Under the pieces are notes generated by a model, which was given only the letters and a program-made list of their open reading frames with translations, had not been told where the DNA came from and did not search any database. From JASLEW01 sp035544875 (GTDB taxonomy: Bacteria > Acidobacteriota > Thermoanaerobaculia > Multivoradales > UBA5704): a stretch of DNA of 64,000 nt. The translations under genes were made by a program, and so were the position numbers. Shown here in pieces: positions 1 through 8,159 of this stretch (its first letter is position 1; every line of letters begins with the position of its first letter). The stretch is taken from the NCBI GenBank assembly GCA_035544875.1, contig DASZZP010000051.1, positions 38,197 through 102,196 on the forward strand, in the 5' to 3' direction.

Positions 1-105
1 AGCCGCGGTGATTCTGCCGCTTCCACGGGCCGCCAGGGCGCGGATACACGCCGGGTTCCGGCCAGCTCTCTATCCGGATAACCGCTCCCGGAAAAAGCGC
101 TAACG

Positions 106-2349
106 CTAACCGCCGCCGTGCGCGGTGAACAGATGCCGCTCCCGGCCGCTGTCGAGGTCGAACCTGACGAGGCCGTTGCGGTCGCGGAAGAGGTGGCTGG
201 CGAAGCTCCAGGAGAGCGGCGCGGTGAGGGCTTGAACGGGGATGTTGAGCGGTGCGAGACGAGGGGGAAGAAGCAGGGAGCGGCCGGTGCTGAGATCGAG
301 GGCATGGAGCTCGTGTTGCGCCACCGGACCCGGGGCACCGCCGCCCCTTACCAGCGAGACGAGCAGCCGTTCGCCGGCCGGCTGGCGGTCGATCCAGACA
401 CCGCGCGCATCGGGGAAGGTGAAGCGCCGGCGGGGCTCTCGCTCCACGCCGTCGCGGTCGAGCAGGCGCAGCTCGCGGCCGGCGCCGCGCACCACCTCGA
501 CGATGCGGCCATCGGCGAGGAAGACGGCGTGCGCCGCCGCCGGCAGACGAGCGAGCGCGCGTCCGCTCCGCGCGTCGTAGAGCAGCAGCTCGCCGTAGCC
601 GATCCGGCGAGCGCCGTCTGCCGCCTGCCCGAGGTCGTCGAGGTCGTCGAGCGGGCCCGGCTCGCGCGCCAGGATGCGCTCGCCGTCGGCGCTGACTTCC
701 CACGACCGCGGCCGCAGGGGCGCGATGCTGATCACCTGCCGCAAGCGGGGAGCGGCGACGTCGAGCTCGTAGACCGTGAGCCGCTCCACCGGTGACGCGA
801 ACCTGCGCGGCCGGGCCGTTGGCGCCGAGGCCCTCTCGACCGGCGACGCGTCGTCGCCCGCCGCCGGAGCGTGCCGGCGGGCGAAAAGCGGCGCCGCGGC
901 CTTCCGCGGACCAAGCTTTCTCGCCTTCCCGGTGGCGTCGTCGACCCTTCTGGAGACACCCTCCAAGCTGAGCGTGGGGCCCTCCTGCCCCGGCGGCTCC
1001 GGTGGCTCCGGCGACCCCAGGCGGTTGCCGTCCGGTGCCGAGTCGGCGCTCAGCATCTCCGCCCGATAGAGCTGCAGCCGGCCGGGCGCGACGAAGCGCA
1101 GCTCCTCGAAGGCCTCACCGGCAGGCAACGGCGTCGAGGCCAGCAGGCGGCCGTCGTCGATCTCGGTCACGGTGAGCCGGTAGCGGTGGTCTTCGAGCAT
1201 GGCGATCAGGCTGCCGGCGGCCGAGAGGGCTGCCATCCGCGGCTGCCAACCGACGACGACCGGCGAGCGGACGGGCCTGGCGCCCGGATGGACGAGGTCG
1301 AGCGTGAGCAGCTCGAGCGGCGAGGAGCGCGGGTCACCTTGCGGCTCGAGCCAGGCGACGCGGCCGCCGCCGCCGGCGAAGAGCGGTGGAGCCGCCGCCG
1401 GGGGCATGAAGCCGCCGGCGGCGCGGGTCCTGACGTAGGCGCCCGAGCGCGTGTCGATCAGGAACAGGGAGCGGAAGCCGCCCCGGTGCGCTGCGGTGCC
1501 GTAGGCGGCAATCCAGCTCTCGCCGGGGCTGGCGGCAGCGACGTTGAACGATTGCAAGTCGGCCGGCGAGATCTCGACCATCCAGCGGGCGAAGCCGGCG
1601 CCGGCAATGGCGGCCGGGACGAGGCTTGCCCACAGCACCAGCGCCTGGATGCGATGGGCGCGCCGGAGGTCGCTGCGGCCTGCGATCACCTCGGCGCCGC
1701 TGGTGGCAAGCAGCAGCAGCAGCAATGCACTTGCCAGCGGCATCGCCAGGGGCGCGAGGTAGGGCAGCGCTCCCTCGAAGGCGAGCCGCCGCCAGCTCGC
1801 CCAGGCCAGGGCGGCCACCGCCATGGCGCCGGCGAGATCGAGAGCGAGCCAGGAGGAGCGAGAGCGCGCCGTGACCGCGGTCACGTGCGCCACGAGCAGC
1901 AAGAAGAGCGCCCCGGCCACCACGGCTGGCAACTGCACCGCCAGTTCCGGGAGCTGTGGCGGAAATGGCCCGGAGCCATGCGTAATGCGGTCGATCAGCC
2001 ACACCGGCAGCGGGACCAGGATCGCGGCGCCACAAGCCAGGAGCAGCGCCGCTCCGATCTTGCCTAGCCAGATCGCCCAGCCCGCGAGCGGGCGGGAGAA
2101 ATAGAAGCCGAGCCGGCGCTCTGCAAGGTCGCCGGCAATCACCGAGCCGCCCAGGAAAAGGGCCAACACGGCGCAGACGATGAGGCTCAGGCCGACCGCC
2201 GCCTCGTGCCGCGCCAGCGCCGCATCTCCGCCCGCCATTCCCGGCAGCGCCGGCGCCGCCAGGGGCAGCAGGCCGAGCAGAAGAGCGGCGGCGAGCAGCA
2301 GGCGCCGCTCCTCGATCTCGCGCGCCAGGACCGCCAGCAGACCGCTCAT
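106..2349 (-). CDS. ABC-2 type transporter permease with large extracytoplasmic domain
   Basis: A 747-residue membrane component of an ABC exporter. About seven hydrophobic segments lie in the first ~270 residues (for example around residues 16-36, 50-72 and 93-120), as in ABC-2 permeases. The remaining ~470 residues are soluble and contain repeated 'DLSTGRSLLL'- and 'DARSGRAL'-like strands that read as a beta-propeller-type domain, which is far larger than usual for this family. The start codon overlaps the stop of the ATPase gene (ATGA, 2346-2349), so the two are translationally coupled in a GntR-ATPase-permease operon. The substrate is unknown. YtrA-linked transporters are often linked to cell-envelope stress; that is family knowledge, not visible here. 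Confidence 0.85.
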   Translation of the reverse strand: MSGLLAVLAREIEERRLLLAAALLLGLLPLAAPALPGMAGGDAALARHEAAVGLSLIVCAVLALFLGGSVIAGDLAERRLGFYFSRPLAGWAIWLGKIGAALLLACGAAILVPLPVWLIDRITHGSGPFPPQLPELAVQLPAVVAGALFLLLVAHVTAVTARSRSSWLALDLAGAMAVAALAWASWRRLAFEGALPYLAPLAMPLASALLLLLLATSGAEVIAGRSDLRRAHRIQALVLWASLVPAAIAGAGFARWMVEISPADLQSFNVAAASPGESWIAAYGTAAHRGGFRSLFLIDTRSGAYVRTRAAGGFMPPAAAPPLFAGGGGRVAWLEPQGDPRSSPLELLTLDLVHPGARPVRSPVVVGWQPRMAALSAAGSLIAMLEDHRYRLTVTEIDDGRLLASTPLPAGEAFEELRFVAPGRLQLYRAEMLSADSAPDGNRLGSPEPPEPPGQEGPTLSLEGVSRRVDDATGKARKLGPRKAAAPLFARRHAPAAGDDASPVERASAPTARPRRFASPVERLTVYELDVAAPRLRQVISIAPLRPRSWEVSADGERILAREPGPLDDLDDLGQAADGARRIGYGELLLYDARSGRALARLPAAAHAVFLADGRIVEVVRGAGRELRLLDRDGVEREPRRRFTFPDARGVWIDRQPAGERLLVSLVRGGGAPGPVAQHELHALDLSTGRSLLLPPRLAPLNIPVQALTAPLSWSFASHLFRDRNGLVRFDLDSGRERHLFTAHGGG

Positions 2350-3464
2350 GACCGCTCCTTCCGCGCCGCGGCGGCCGGCTGGGCCGGGCCCGCCGCCGCC
2401 GCTTCGCCGCCGGGCGCCGGTGTGCCGACCAGGGCGAGGAAGATCTCTTCGAGGGATAGGGCGGCGGCCTGGGCGCGCCCGCCGCCGGGGTTCCCGCGCA
2501 GGCGGGCAAAGCGCTCTTCGTCATACCCCGCGACGACCGTCTCGACCCCCCAGCCGCGAGCGATCCGGCGCACCGGTCGCAGCTCGGAGAGGGCGGTCTC
2601 CTCGGCCTCGGTGATCCTTTCCTTCGCCGTCGCTGCCGCCACGCCGCCAAGCGGCAGGCTGATCCGCCGGAAGCGCGCCTTCAAGGTCTCGAGCTCCTCA
2701 TCGAGCAGCAGCCGGCCCCGCGCGAGGATGCCGACGCGCAGAGCGATGCCTTCGACCGCCGCCAGGTCGTGGGTGGTCAGGAACACGGTCGTGCCGCGGT
2801 CGGCGAGGTCGCCGATCAGCTCCTCGAAGACCGCGCGCCGCGCCAGGGCGTCGAGGCCGAGGGTCGGGTCGTCGAGGATCAGCAGGCGTGGCGCGCTGGC
2901 CAGCGCTAGGGCCAGCGCCACCTGCCCTTTCTGACCCTTGGAGAGCTGGCCGAAAGGGACGTCGGCCGGGACCTCGAAGCGGCGCAGCCGCTCCTTGAAC
3001 TCGGTCATGTTCCAGCGCGGGAAGAGCCGAGCGGAGAAGCGCGCCAGACCGCTCGCCGTCGCCGCGGGCGGCGCATTGGGCTCTTCGGGGACGACGCCGA
3101 CCTCGCGCAGCAGCCTGGCGCGGTGGCGCCAGACGTCGCGCCCGAAGAGCAGGGCCCGGCCGGCGGCCGGCCGCTGCTCGCCGAGCAGGCAGCGCACGAG
3201 GGACGACTTGCCCGCGCCGTTGCGGCCGAGCAGGGCATAGACGGTTCCCGCCGCGACTGTGAGCGAGACGTCGGCAAGGGCGGTCTTACGACCGTAGGTG
3301 ACGCTCAGCGCCTCGGCCGCCAGAGGCGGCGAGCCGGCGGCGGGCTGGGCCGAGGGGCCGCGCCCAGCGGGGGCGTCCGCCAGTGTTTGCGGCGCGGCAG
3401 TGTCCCGTCCCGGCTGCGGCGACTGGGCCGGCGGGATCGATGCGGCGGCGGTGGGCTGAGTCAT
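2346..3464 (-). CDS. ABC transporter ATP-binding protein
   Basis: A 372-residue nucleotide-binding subunit that should power the adjacent permease. The Walker A motif GRNGAGKS lies near residues 80-87. The signature is LSKGQ, and Walker B reads LLILDDPTLGLD, with Asp where the catalytic Glu usually stands. A Pro/Ala-rich leader of ~47 residues precedes the core. I chose the ATG at 3464 because it overlaps the GntR stop as ATGA (3461-3464); an upstream start at 3521 in the same frame would run into the GntR gene. The downstream permease overlaps in the same way. The order regulator-ATPase-permease is typical of YtrA-controlled operons. Confidence 0.9.
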   Translation of the reverse strand: MTQPTAAASIPPAQSPQPGRDTAAPQTLADAPAGRGPSAQPAAGSPPLAAEALSVTYGRKTALADVSLTVAAGTVYALLGRNGAGKSSLVRCLLGEQRPAAGRALLFGRDVWRHRARLLREVGVVPEEPNAPPAATASGLARFSARLFPRWNMTEFKERLRRFEVPADVPFGQLSKGQKGQVALALALASAPRLLILDDPTLGLDALARRAVFEELIGDLADRGTTVFLTTHDLAAVEGIALRVGILARGRLLLDEELETLKARFRRISLPLGGVAAATAKERITEAEETALSELRPVRRIARGWGVETVVAGYDEERFARLRGNPGGGRAQAAALSLEEIFLALVGTPAPGGEAAAAGPAQPAAAARKERS

Positions 3465-3886
3465 GCCTCTCCTTGTCCGGCATCCGGATCGCGGGCGTCG
3501 GTGCCGGCCAGCTCCCGCCACGCCTCGGCGAGGCCGCGATGGGTCTCTTCGGCGTCCGCCCCCAGCGTCAACCCCAGGCTGGCGAGGCGCAGGGCCCCCT
3601 CGTGCAGCCGGCGGCGGCGGTCGGCGTCCGAGAGGGCCGGCGGCTGCTCGGCAACGTAGGTGCCATCGCCGCGGCGTACGGCCAGGATTCCGCCGTCGGT
3701 GAGCCGCTGGTAGGCCTTCGAGACGGTGGCCGGGTTGACCCGCAGATCGCGCGCCAGATCGCGCACCGACGGAACCGGGGCGGCGGCGGCGAGCGCTCCG
3801 CTGGCCACCAGGTGGCGCACCGCCTCCTCGATCTGGCGCCAGATCGGCCGCGGATCGGAGGGGTCGATGCGCAGCGCGGGGAGCAT
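3461..3886 (-). CDS. GntR family transcriptional regulator, YtrA subfamily
   Basis: A 141-residue regulator. The N-terminal winged helix begins DPRPIWRQIEEAVRHL and continues through VRDLARDLRVNPATVSKAY and a GDGTYV wing. There is only a short helical C-terminal tail and no effector domain, which defines the YtrA type. I chose the ATG at 3886; the frame stays open to 4015, but the leader there is not GntR-like and would include the operator region. It is the first gene of an ATGA-coupled operon with the ABC ATPase and permease. It most likely represses its own operon through the palindrome at 3938-3957. Confidence 0.88.
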   Translation of the reverse strand: MLPALRIDPSDPRPIWRQIEEAVRHLVASGALAAAAPVPSVRDLARDLRVNPATVSKAYQRLTDGGILAVRRGDGTYVAEQPPALSDADRRRRLHEGALRLASLGLTLGADAEETHRGLAEAWRELAGTDARDPDAGQGEA

Positions 3887-3937
3887 GGGTTGGGCTCTGG
3901 ATTGTGCTTCGGCTGCCCCGGACGACAGCCCCAGAAG

Positions 3938-3957
3938 TGTATTAGCAGAGTAATACA
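3938..3957. promoter_or_regulatory. Perfect inverted repeat, probable GntR operator
   Basis: TGTATTA and TAATACA form perfect 7-bp arms around a 6-bp spacer, about 50 bp upstream of the GntR start. The sequence is AT-rich in an otherwise very GC-rich window. Symmetry, spacing and position fit an autoregulatory site for the YtrA-type repressor. That assignment is inference from location. Confidence 0.6.
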
Positions 3958-4035
3958 GTAATGCACCCTCTGTCAAGGGAGCGCCGCCCGGGGGGACGCC
4001 CCCCCACTGGCGCATGGACCAATTCGTCTAGCGGT

Positions 4036-5481
4036 CTACGAACAGGCTTGCCGGCCGAGGCTGGCCGCGAGGGCGGCGCAGGCGTCGACCTGGTCGACGG
4101 AGGGGGTCGGGTCGCCGGCCGCAATGGGGATCGGCCGGGCGGTCTTGTGGAAGAGGGCGCCGAGCTGGGCCGGGGAAAGGTGGGGCTCGCGCTCGAGCAG
4201 CAGAGCGGCGATGCCCGAGACCTGGGCGGCGGCAAACGAGGCGCCGGAAAAGAAATCGTAGTGGCCGTGGGGGACCGTGGTGAGGATATCGACTCCGGGC
4301 GCGGCGAGGGTGCCTGAGTCGACTTTACGGGTGGGAAAACGGAGGCCGCCCTGGATGTCGTCGCTGCCAGCCACCTGGATCACCCCGGGTAGGGTCGCCG
4401 GGAACGAGCGCGCCGCGTCCGGGCCGACCGCCGCGACCACCACGATGCCGTGGGCCATGGCGGCGGCGAGCAGCTTGGCGAGCAGTGGATCGGAGGGGCC
4501 GGAAAGGCTGAAGTTGAGGATCTGCGCCCCTTGGGCGATGGCGAAGTCGATCGCCTTGGCCAGCGTGTAGCTGTCGCAGATCGCCTCGCGCGCCCCGGCC
4601 CGCTCCTGCCAGCACGCCTTGAGCGCGAAGATCTCGACCTGCGGCGCCACGCCGACCAGGCCGAGCTGGACGTTGGCGGCGGCCGCGATCACTCCGGCGA
4701 CGGCGGTGCCGTGGATATCGCTGGTGAAGCTCTTTTCGCCGCGATCGACGAAGTTGTGGACTTTTACGATGCGGCCCCGCAGGTCGGGGTGGCCGAGGTC
4801 GATGCCGGTATCGACGATCGCCAGGCGAACGCCTTTGCCGGTCGACCAGCGGTGGGCCTGCTCGAGATGAAGTACCCGCGCGCTGTGCTGCAGCGGGATG
4901 GAGGCGTCGTCGCTGCGTGCGCCGAGAGTATCGAAGCGCTGGACCAGCTGCACGAGCTCGACGCGCGGGTCGGAAGCCAGCCGGCGCAGCAGCATCTCGA
5001 CCGGCCGGTCGGGCGGCGGCTCGAAGACGATGCAGCGCTCGCCCAGCGATTGCAGCGACCAGGAAACGAGCGCGCGCATGCGATAGGTGCGTTCGATCTC
5101 GAGAGTGATCCCTGCCCAGATCGCGGGCGGGGCAGGGCGCAGGGTGATCATGACCTGGGCCGGCTTGGCGGCGGCCTGGTTGGTGGCCCGCCTTGGCTGC
5201 TGGCTGCCGCTCTCGATGCGCGCGCTCGAGGTGGGTCCCCCGGCGCGGGTCGTCTCCGCGTCAGGGGGGGTGTCGGCGGTGGTGGAGAAGGGAACAGCGG
5301 GGGCATCGGGCCCGGCGGGTGGCACGGGCGCGGCAGGAGAACGCACCTCGGCACAGCCGAGGGGGAAGGCGAGAAGCGCGGCGAGCAGCAGCGAGGGCGG
5401 CATGCGCCCGCAAAGCGGAGCCGCTGCCCGGCGATGGCAATCAGCCGGTCGCGGCCGTGGTCGGCGTGGAAGTCCGGACAT
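4036..5481 (-). CDS. Subtilisin-like (S8) serine peptidase lipoprotein
   Basis: The S8 core starts around residue 215. Asp224 (AIVDTGID), His257 (DIHGTAVAG) and Ser415 (SGASFAAAQ) form the triad. At the oxyanion-hole position the family reads AAGN, but this protein reads AAVGPDA, with Pro354 in place of Asn, so activity may be reduced or altered. Residues ~105-190 look like a propeptide-type domain. The start at 5481 overlaps the anti-sigma stop as TGATG. An internal ATG at 5403 would give a clean lipoprotein signal ending FPLGC, so the true start may be there. It sits last in an operon with an ECF sigma factor and an anti-sigma factor, suggesting a role in sensing or cleavage at the envelope. 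Confidence 0.85.
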   Translation of the reverse strand: MSGLPRRPRPRPADCHRRAAAPLCGRMPPSLLLAALLAFPLGCAEVRSPAAPVPPAGPDAPAVPFSTTADTPPDAETTRAGGPTSSARIESGSQQPRRATNQAAAKPAQVMITLRPAPPAIWAGITLEIERTYRMRALVSWSLQSLGERCIVFEPPPDRPVEMLLRRLASDPRVELVQLVQRFDTLGARSDDASIPLQHSARVLHLEQAHRWSTGKGVRLAIVDTGIDLGHPDLRGRIVKVHNFVDRGEKSFTSDIHGTAVAGVIAAAANVQLGLVGVAPQVEIFALKACWQERAGAREAICDSYTLAKAIDFAIAQGAQILNFSLSGPSDPLLAKLLAAAMAHGIVVVAAVGPDAARSFPATLPGVIQVAGSDDIQGGLRFPTRKVDSGTLAAPGVDILTTVPHGHYDFFSGASFAAAQVSGIAALLLEREPHLSPAQLGALFHKTARPIPIAAGDPTPSVDQVDACAALAASLGRQACS

Positions 5482-6824
5482 CAGGATCGCTCGCGCGACG
5501 AGCCAGAACCGGAACCGCCCTCGGCCAGCCCAGCGGGCTGCTGGCTGCCGGCCGCAAGTGGCACGGGCGAGCTGGCGCCGCTGCGCGGGCGGACCGGGGT
5601 GGCGGGAGCCGCTTGGTTGGCGGGATGGGCCAGCCTGCCCGGGAGGGTCCCGGAAGGTGCATCGCTGCCCGCCGAGTCGGCGACCGGCTCGGCGAAGCGC
5701 ACCTGCGGCTGGGCGCGCAGGTAGGCGAGCACCACCTCCAGAGGATCGGGTGCGCCTGCGGCCGGCATGAGCTCGACCGTGTAGGTGCCCAGCGGTGTCG
5801 GTCCCCCGACCAGACGACCGTGCACGCTGAGCAGCAGCTCGCGGATCTGCCGCTCGGTCGTGCTGGCGGCGAAGACCAGCCGGACCTCGGGGCGGCTCGA
5901 GCTCTCGGCCGCCGCGGCCGAGCCGGAGCGCTGCCCGGCGCCGGGCACTCCGCGGGTGGGTTGCCCGCCGCCGGAGTCGCTGGACAGGGTGTGGAAGATC
6001 GCGGCTGGCGGACGCGAGAACTGGCCTCCCGCCAGCACGGCCAGCAGCGCGAGCTGGGCGGCGAACGCCCAGCGCACCGCGCGCGGGGTGGCGGCGAGCA
6101 AAGCCGGCATCCGCCGCGCCCGCCGCGTCGGCCCTGGCCGGCCCGTCCCTCGGGTCGGGCGTGCCTGTCGGCCCGGTAGCCGCTGATCCCTTTCGGCTGC
6201 CGCTCCCGCCACGGCGGTCAGCGAGATCTCGGCGGTGTCGGCGTTGTCGATGTCGGCGATCTCAGCCAGCTCCGCGCGATCCGCACGATTCGCAGGGTCC
6301 GCGAGCTCGACGCTGTTTTGCGCGCTGCCGGCCGCGGCTGGGCCGGCGGCATTGACCGCGGCCGCGGCCGCGCTGGTTCCGGGAGTGCCGCGAGGGCTGG
6401 TGGTGGCCTTGGCGGCCGCGGCCTCCGCGGCTTCGACGGCCTCGATGCGGGCCATCAAACGGGCCAGCTGGATCGGGTGCGGCGACGGCGAGACCTCGTC
6501 GCTCTCCCGCACCGCCGCGTTCTCCCGGCGGCACTCCTCCGCCTCGTCACGGCAGCGCGGGCACGAGCCGAGGTGCTCTTCGACCTCTCGGCGCTCGGTG
6601 GCCGCGAGGGTGCCGTTCGCGTACCAGGGAAGCAGCTCCCAGATCCGCTCATGGCCGCGCTCTTCGCGCTCCTTGCGCTGGTTGCCCGCGTCGCTCCCGC
6701 CCTGACCTTTCGGCCCCTTGGGCCCCAGCGGCCCCTTTGGCCCCTCTGGCCCCTCTGGAATACTGGCTTCGCTCATCGAATCCTCCGTCTGCCCGGGATT
6801 CCCGTCATCGACTTCCGCTCTCAT
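5481..6824 (-). CDS. Membrane anti-sigma factor with zf-HC2 motif and protease-propeptide-like C-terminus
   Basis: A 447-residue protein. Residues 84-91 hold the zinc-binding anti-sigma signature H-x3-C-x2-C (HLGSCPRC). A transmembrane helix lies at about 250-268. The outer part (residues ~312-382) has the pattern of an S8 peptidase propeptide (inhibitor I9-like), ending in QPQVRFAEPVAD. Near the N-terminus is a short collagen-like stretch of Gly-Pro-Lys triplets (residues ~25-42). The ATG at 6824 overlaps the sigma stop (ATGA); a second ATG at 6776 is possible. The frame also stays open upstream to 7247, but that part shadows the sigma gene. It probably holds the sigma factor inactive and presents the outer domain to the downstream S8 protein. 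Confidence 0.8.
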   Translation of the reverse strand: MRAEVDDGNPGQTEDSMSEASIPEGPEGPKGPLGPKGPKGQGGSDAGNQRKEREERGHERIWELLPWYANGTLAATERREVEEHLGSCPRCRDEAEECRRENAAVRESDEVSPSPHPIQLARLMARIEAVEAAEAAAAKATTSPRGTPGTSAAAAAVNAAGPAAAGSAQNSVELADPANRADRAELAEIADIDNADTAEISLTAVAGAAAERDQRLPGRQARPTRGTGRPGPTRRARRMPALLAATPRAVRWAFAAQLALLAVLAGGQFSRPPAAIFHTLSSDSGGGQPTRGVPGAGQRSGSAAAAESSSRPEVRLVFAASTTERQIRELLLSVHGRLVGGPTPLGTYTVELMPAAGAPDPLEVVLAYLRAQPQVRFAEPVADSAGSDAPSGTLPGRLAHPANQAAPATPVRPRSGASSPVPLAAGSQQPAGLAEGGSGSGSSRERS

Positions 6825-7417
6825 CCTGCATGACTCGATACGCCCATCGCCGGCAGGACCTGCCTGAGGCGCCGGCGGGCGTGAAACATGCGCGTTTTCA
6901 CGGTGTTGACCGGGCAGTCCACGATGTCGGCGATCTCCTGGTAGGACAGCCCGTAGTAGTAGGTCAGCTCGACCACCGAGCGCTGTTCGGGCGACAGCGC
7001 GCCGAGCGCCCGGCCCAGGGTCGAGGCCAGCTCGCGACGGGCCAGCAGGCTCTCCGGTTCCTCTGCGTCGATGGGCTCGTATTTCTCGTCCAGGACGCGC
7101 GAGTCGCCGCCCCCGCTTCGGTTGAGCTCGGTCGCGCCAGCCCCGGCGCGGCGCTGGCCGAGCGCCTTCATGGCCTTGTGATAGGCGATGCCGAAGATCC
7201 AGGTGGAAGCGCGCGAGCGGCCGTCGAAGGAAGCGGCGCGGGTCCACACCACCAGCATGACGTCGTTGAGCACCTCTTCGATCAGCTCGGCGCGCCGGGT
7301 GAGCTTGAACAGGTAGGCGAAGAGCCGTCGATAGTAGAGCGCGTAGAGCGCCTCGAAGGCCTTGCGGTCCTTGGCGGCGACCATGCGCAGCAGCTGGAGC
7401 TCGTCAGTTGGGGCCAT
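6821..7417 (-). CDS. ECF-type RNA polymerase sigma factor
   Basis: A 198-residue sigma factor. Region 2 contains LIEEVLNDVMLVVWTRAASF and STWIFGIAYHKAM. Region 4 contains LSPEQRSVVELTYYYGLSYQEIADI followed by the NTVKTRMFHARRRLR recognition helix. It is the first gene of the sigma / anti-sigma / S8 peptidase operon and is coupled to the anti-sigma gene by an ATGA overlap. It diverges from the cupredoxin gene across a 195-bp gap that should carry promoters for both. ECF factors normally activate their own promoter; I could not define a consensus here. Confidence 0.93.
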   Translation of the reverse strand: MAPTDELQLLRMVAAKDRKAFEALYALYYRRLFAYLFKLTRRAELIEEVLNDVMLVVWTRAASFDGRSRASTWIFGIAYHKAMKALGQRRAGAGATELNRSGGGDSRVLDEKYEPIDAEEPESLLARRELASTLGRALGALSPEQRSVVELTYYYGLSYQEIADIVDCPVNTVKTRMFHARRRLRQVLPAMGVSSHAG

Positions 7418-7612
7418 GATCAGACCGTATGTTCGGCGAGCCGCCTGGAAAGTTCAATCCCGCGCCCCGGGCGGGAGTGCCGGCTCCTGCTCGCCGCCGC
7501 GGGCTCTCATTCCCGCCGCGCTCGCAGAACCATTCGCCGGCGGGCGAGGACATACGTTGCGGACGCCGGATCAGGAATCACCAAGTACCCGGAGTCACGG
7601 GAGATAGGGACC

Positions 7613-8035
7613 ATGAAACGGATACGTGGATCGATCGCGTTGGTTGCCCTGGCGCTGCTCGCGCTGCTCGGACTGGCGTGCGGCGGCGGCGGGGGCGGCT
7701 CCAGCCCGACCTCGCCAGCGCCCATGGCGGTGGTGGTGACGGTCACCGTCAAGGACTTCACCTACGCCCCCAAGGACGTGGTCATCAATCCGGGCGACAC
7801 CGTGCAGTGGGTGCTGGCGCCCGGCAGCATGCTAGTCCACACGGTCACCGATGCGAACGGCGCCTTCGATAGCGGCTTTCTGAATGCTCCGAGCGCCTCC
7901 TTCAGCCGCACCTTTGACAACAGCACCAGCGGCCTGACGTTCAACTACCATTGCAAAACCCACTTTGTGAGCAATGGCATGGCAGGTTCGATCCGGGTGG
8001 GGCAGGCCGCCCCGCCACCGAGGCCCGGGTATTGA
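7613..8035 (+). CDS. Plastocyanin/azurin-like cupredoxin lipoprotein
   Basis: A 140-residue exported blue-copper protein. A lipoprotein signal ends LLGLACGGG, followed by a Gly/Ser/Pro linker and a cupredoxin domain. Type-1 copper ligands are visible: the His in LVHTV, then the Cys and His in YHCKTH, then the Met in NGMAGS. The ATG at 7613 begins the signal peptide directly; the frame is open much further upstream, but that region lies opposite the sigma gene. It probably carries electrons in the periplasm or at the membrane. It diverges from the ECF operon and could be one of its targets, which is inference from position. Confidence 0.85.
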   Translation: MKRIRGSIALVALALLALLGLACGGGGGGSSPTSPAPMAVVVTVTVKDFTYAPKDVVINPGDTVQWVLAPGSMLVHTVTDANGAFDSGFLNAPSASFSRTFDNSTSGLTFNYHCKTHFVSNGMAGSIRVGQAAPPPRPGY

Positions 8036-8159
8036 CCGCCGATTGAAGAGACGCGATGGCGGCGCCGCCGATCGCCGGACAGAACGGCGGATCGGCACGC
8101 GAGCAAGCACGAGGTCCGGCCGGACTAGAATCCTCGCTGGTTGAGAGGAGGATCTCGCG

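Noticed and set aside
871..2067. Plus-strand open frame opposite the ABC permease
   Set aside because: Arg/Gly/Gln-rich text without motifs, lying fully inside a clear gene on the other strand.
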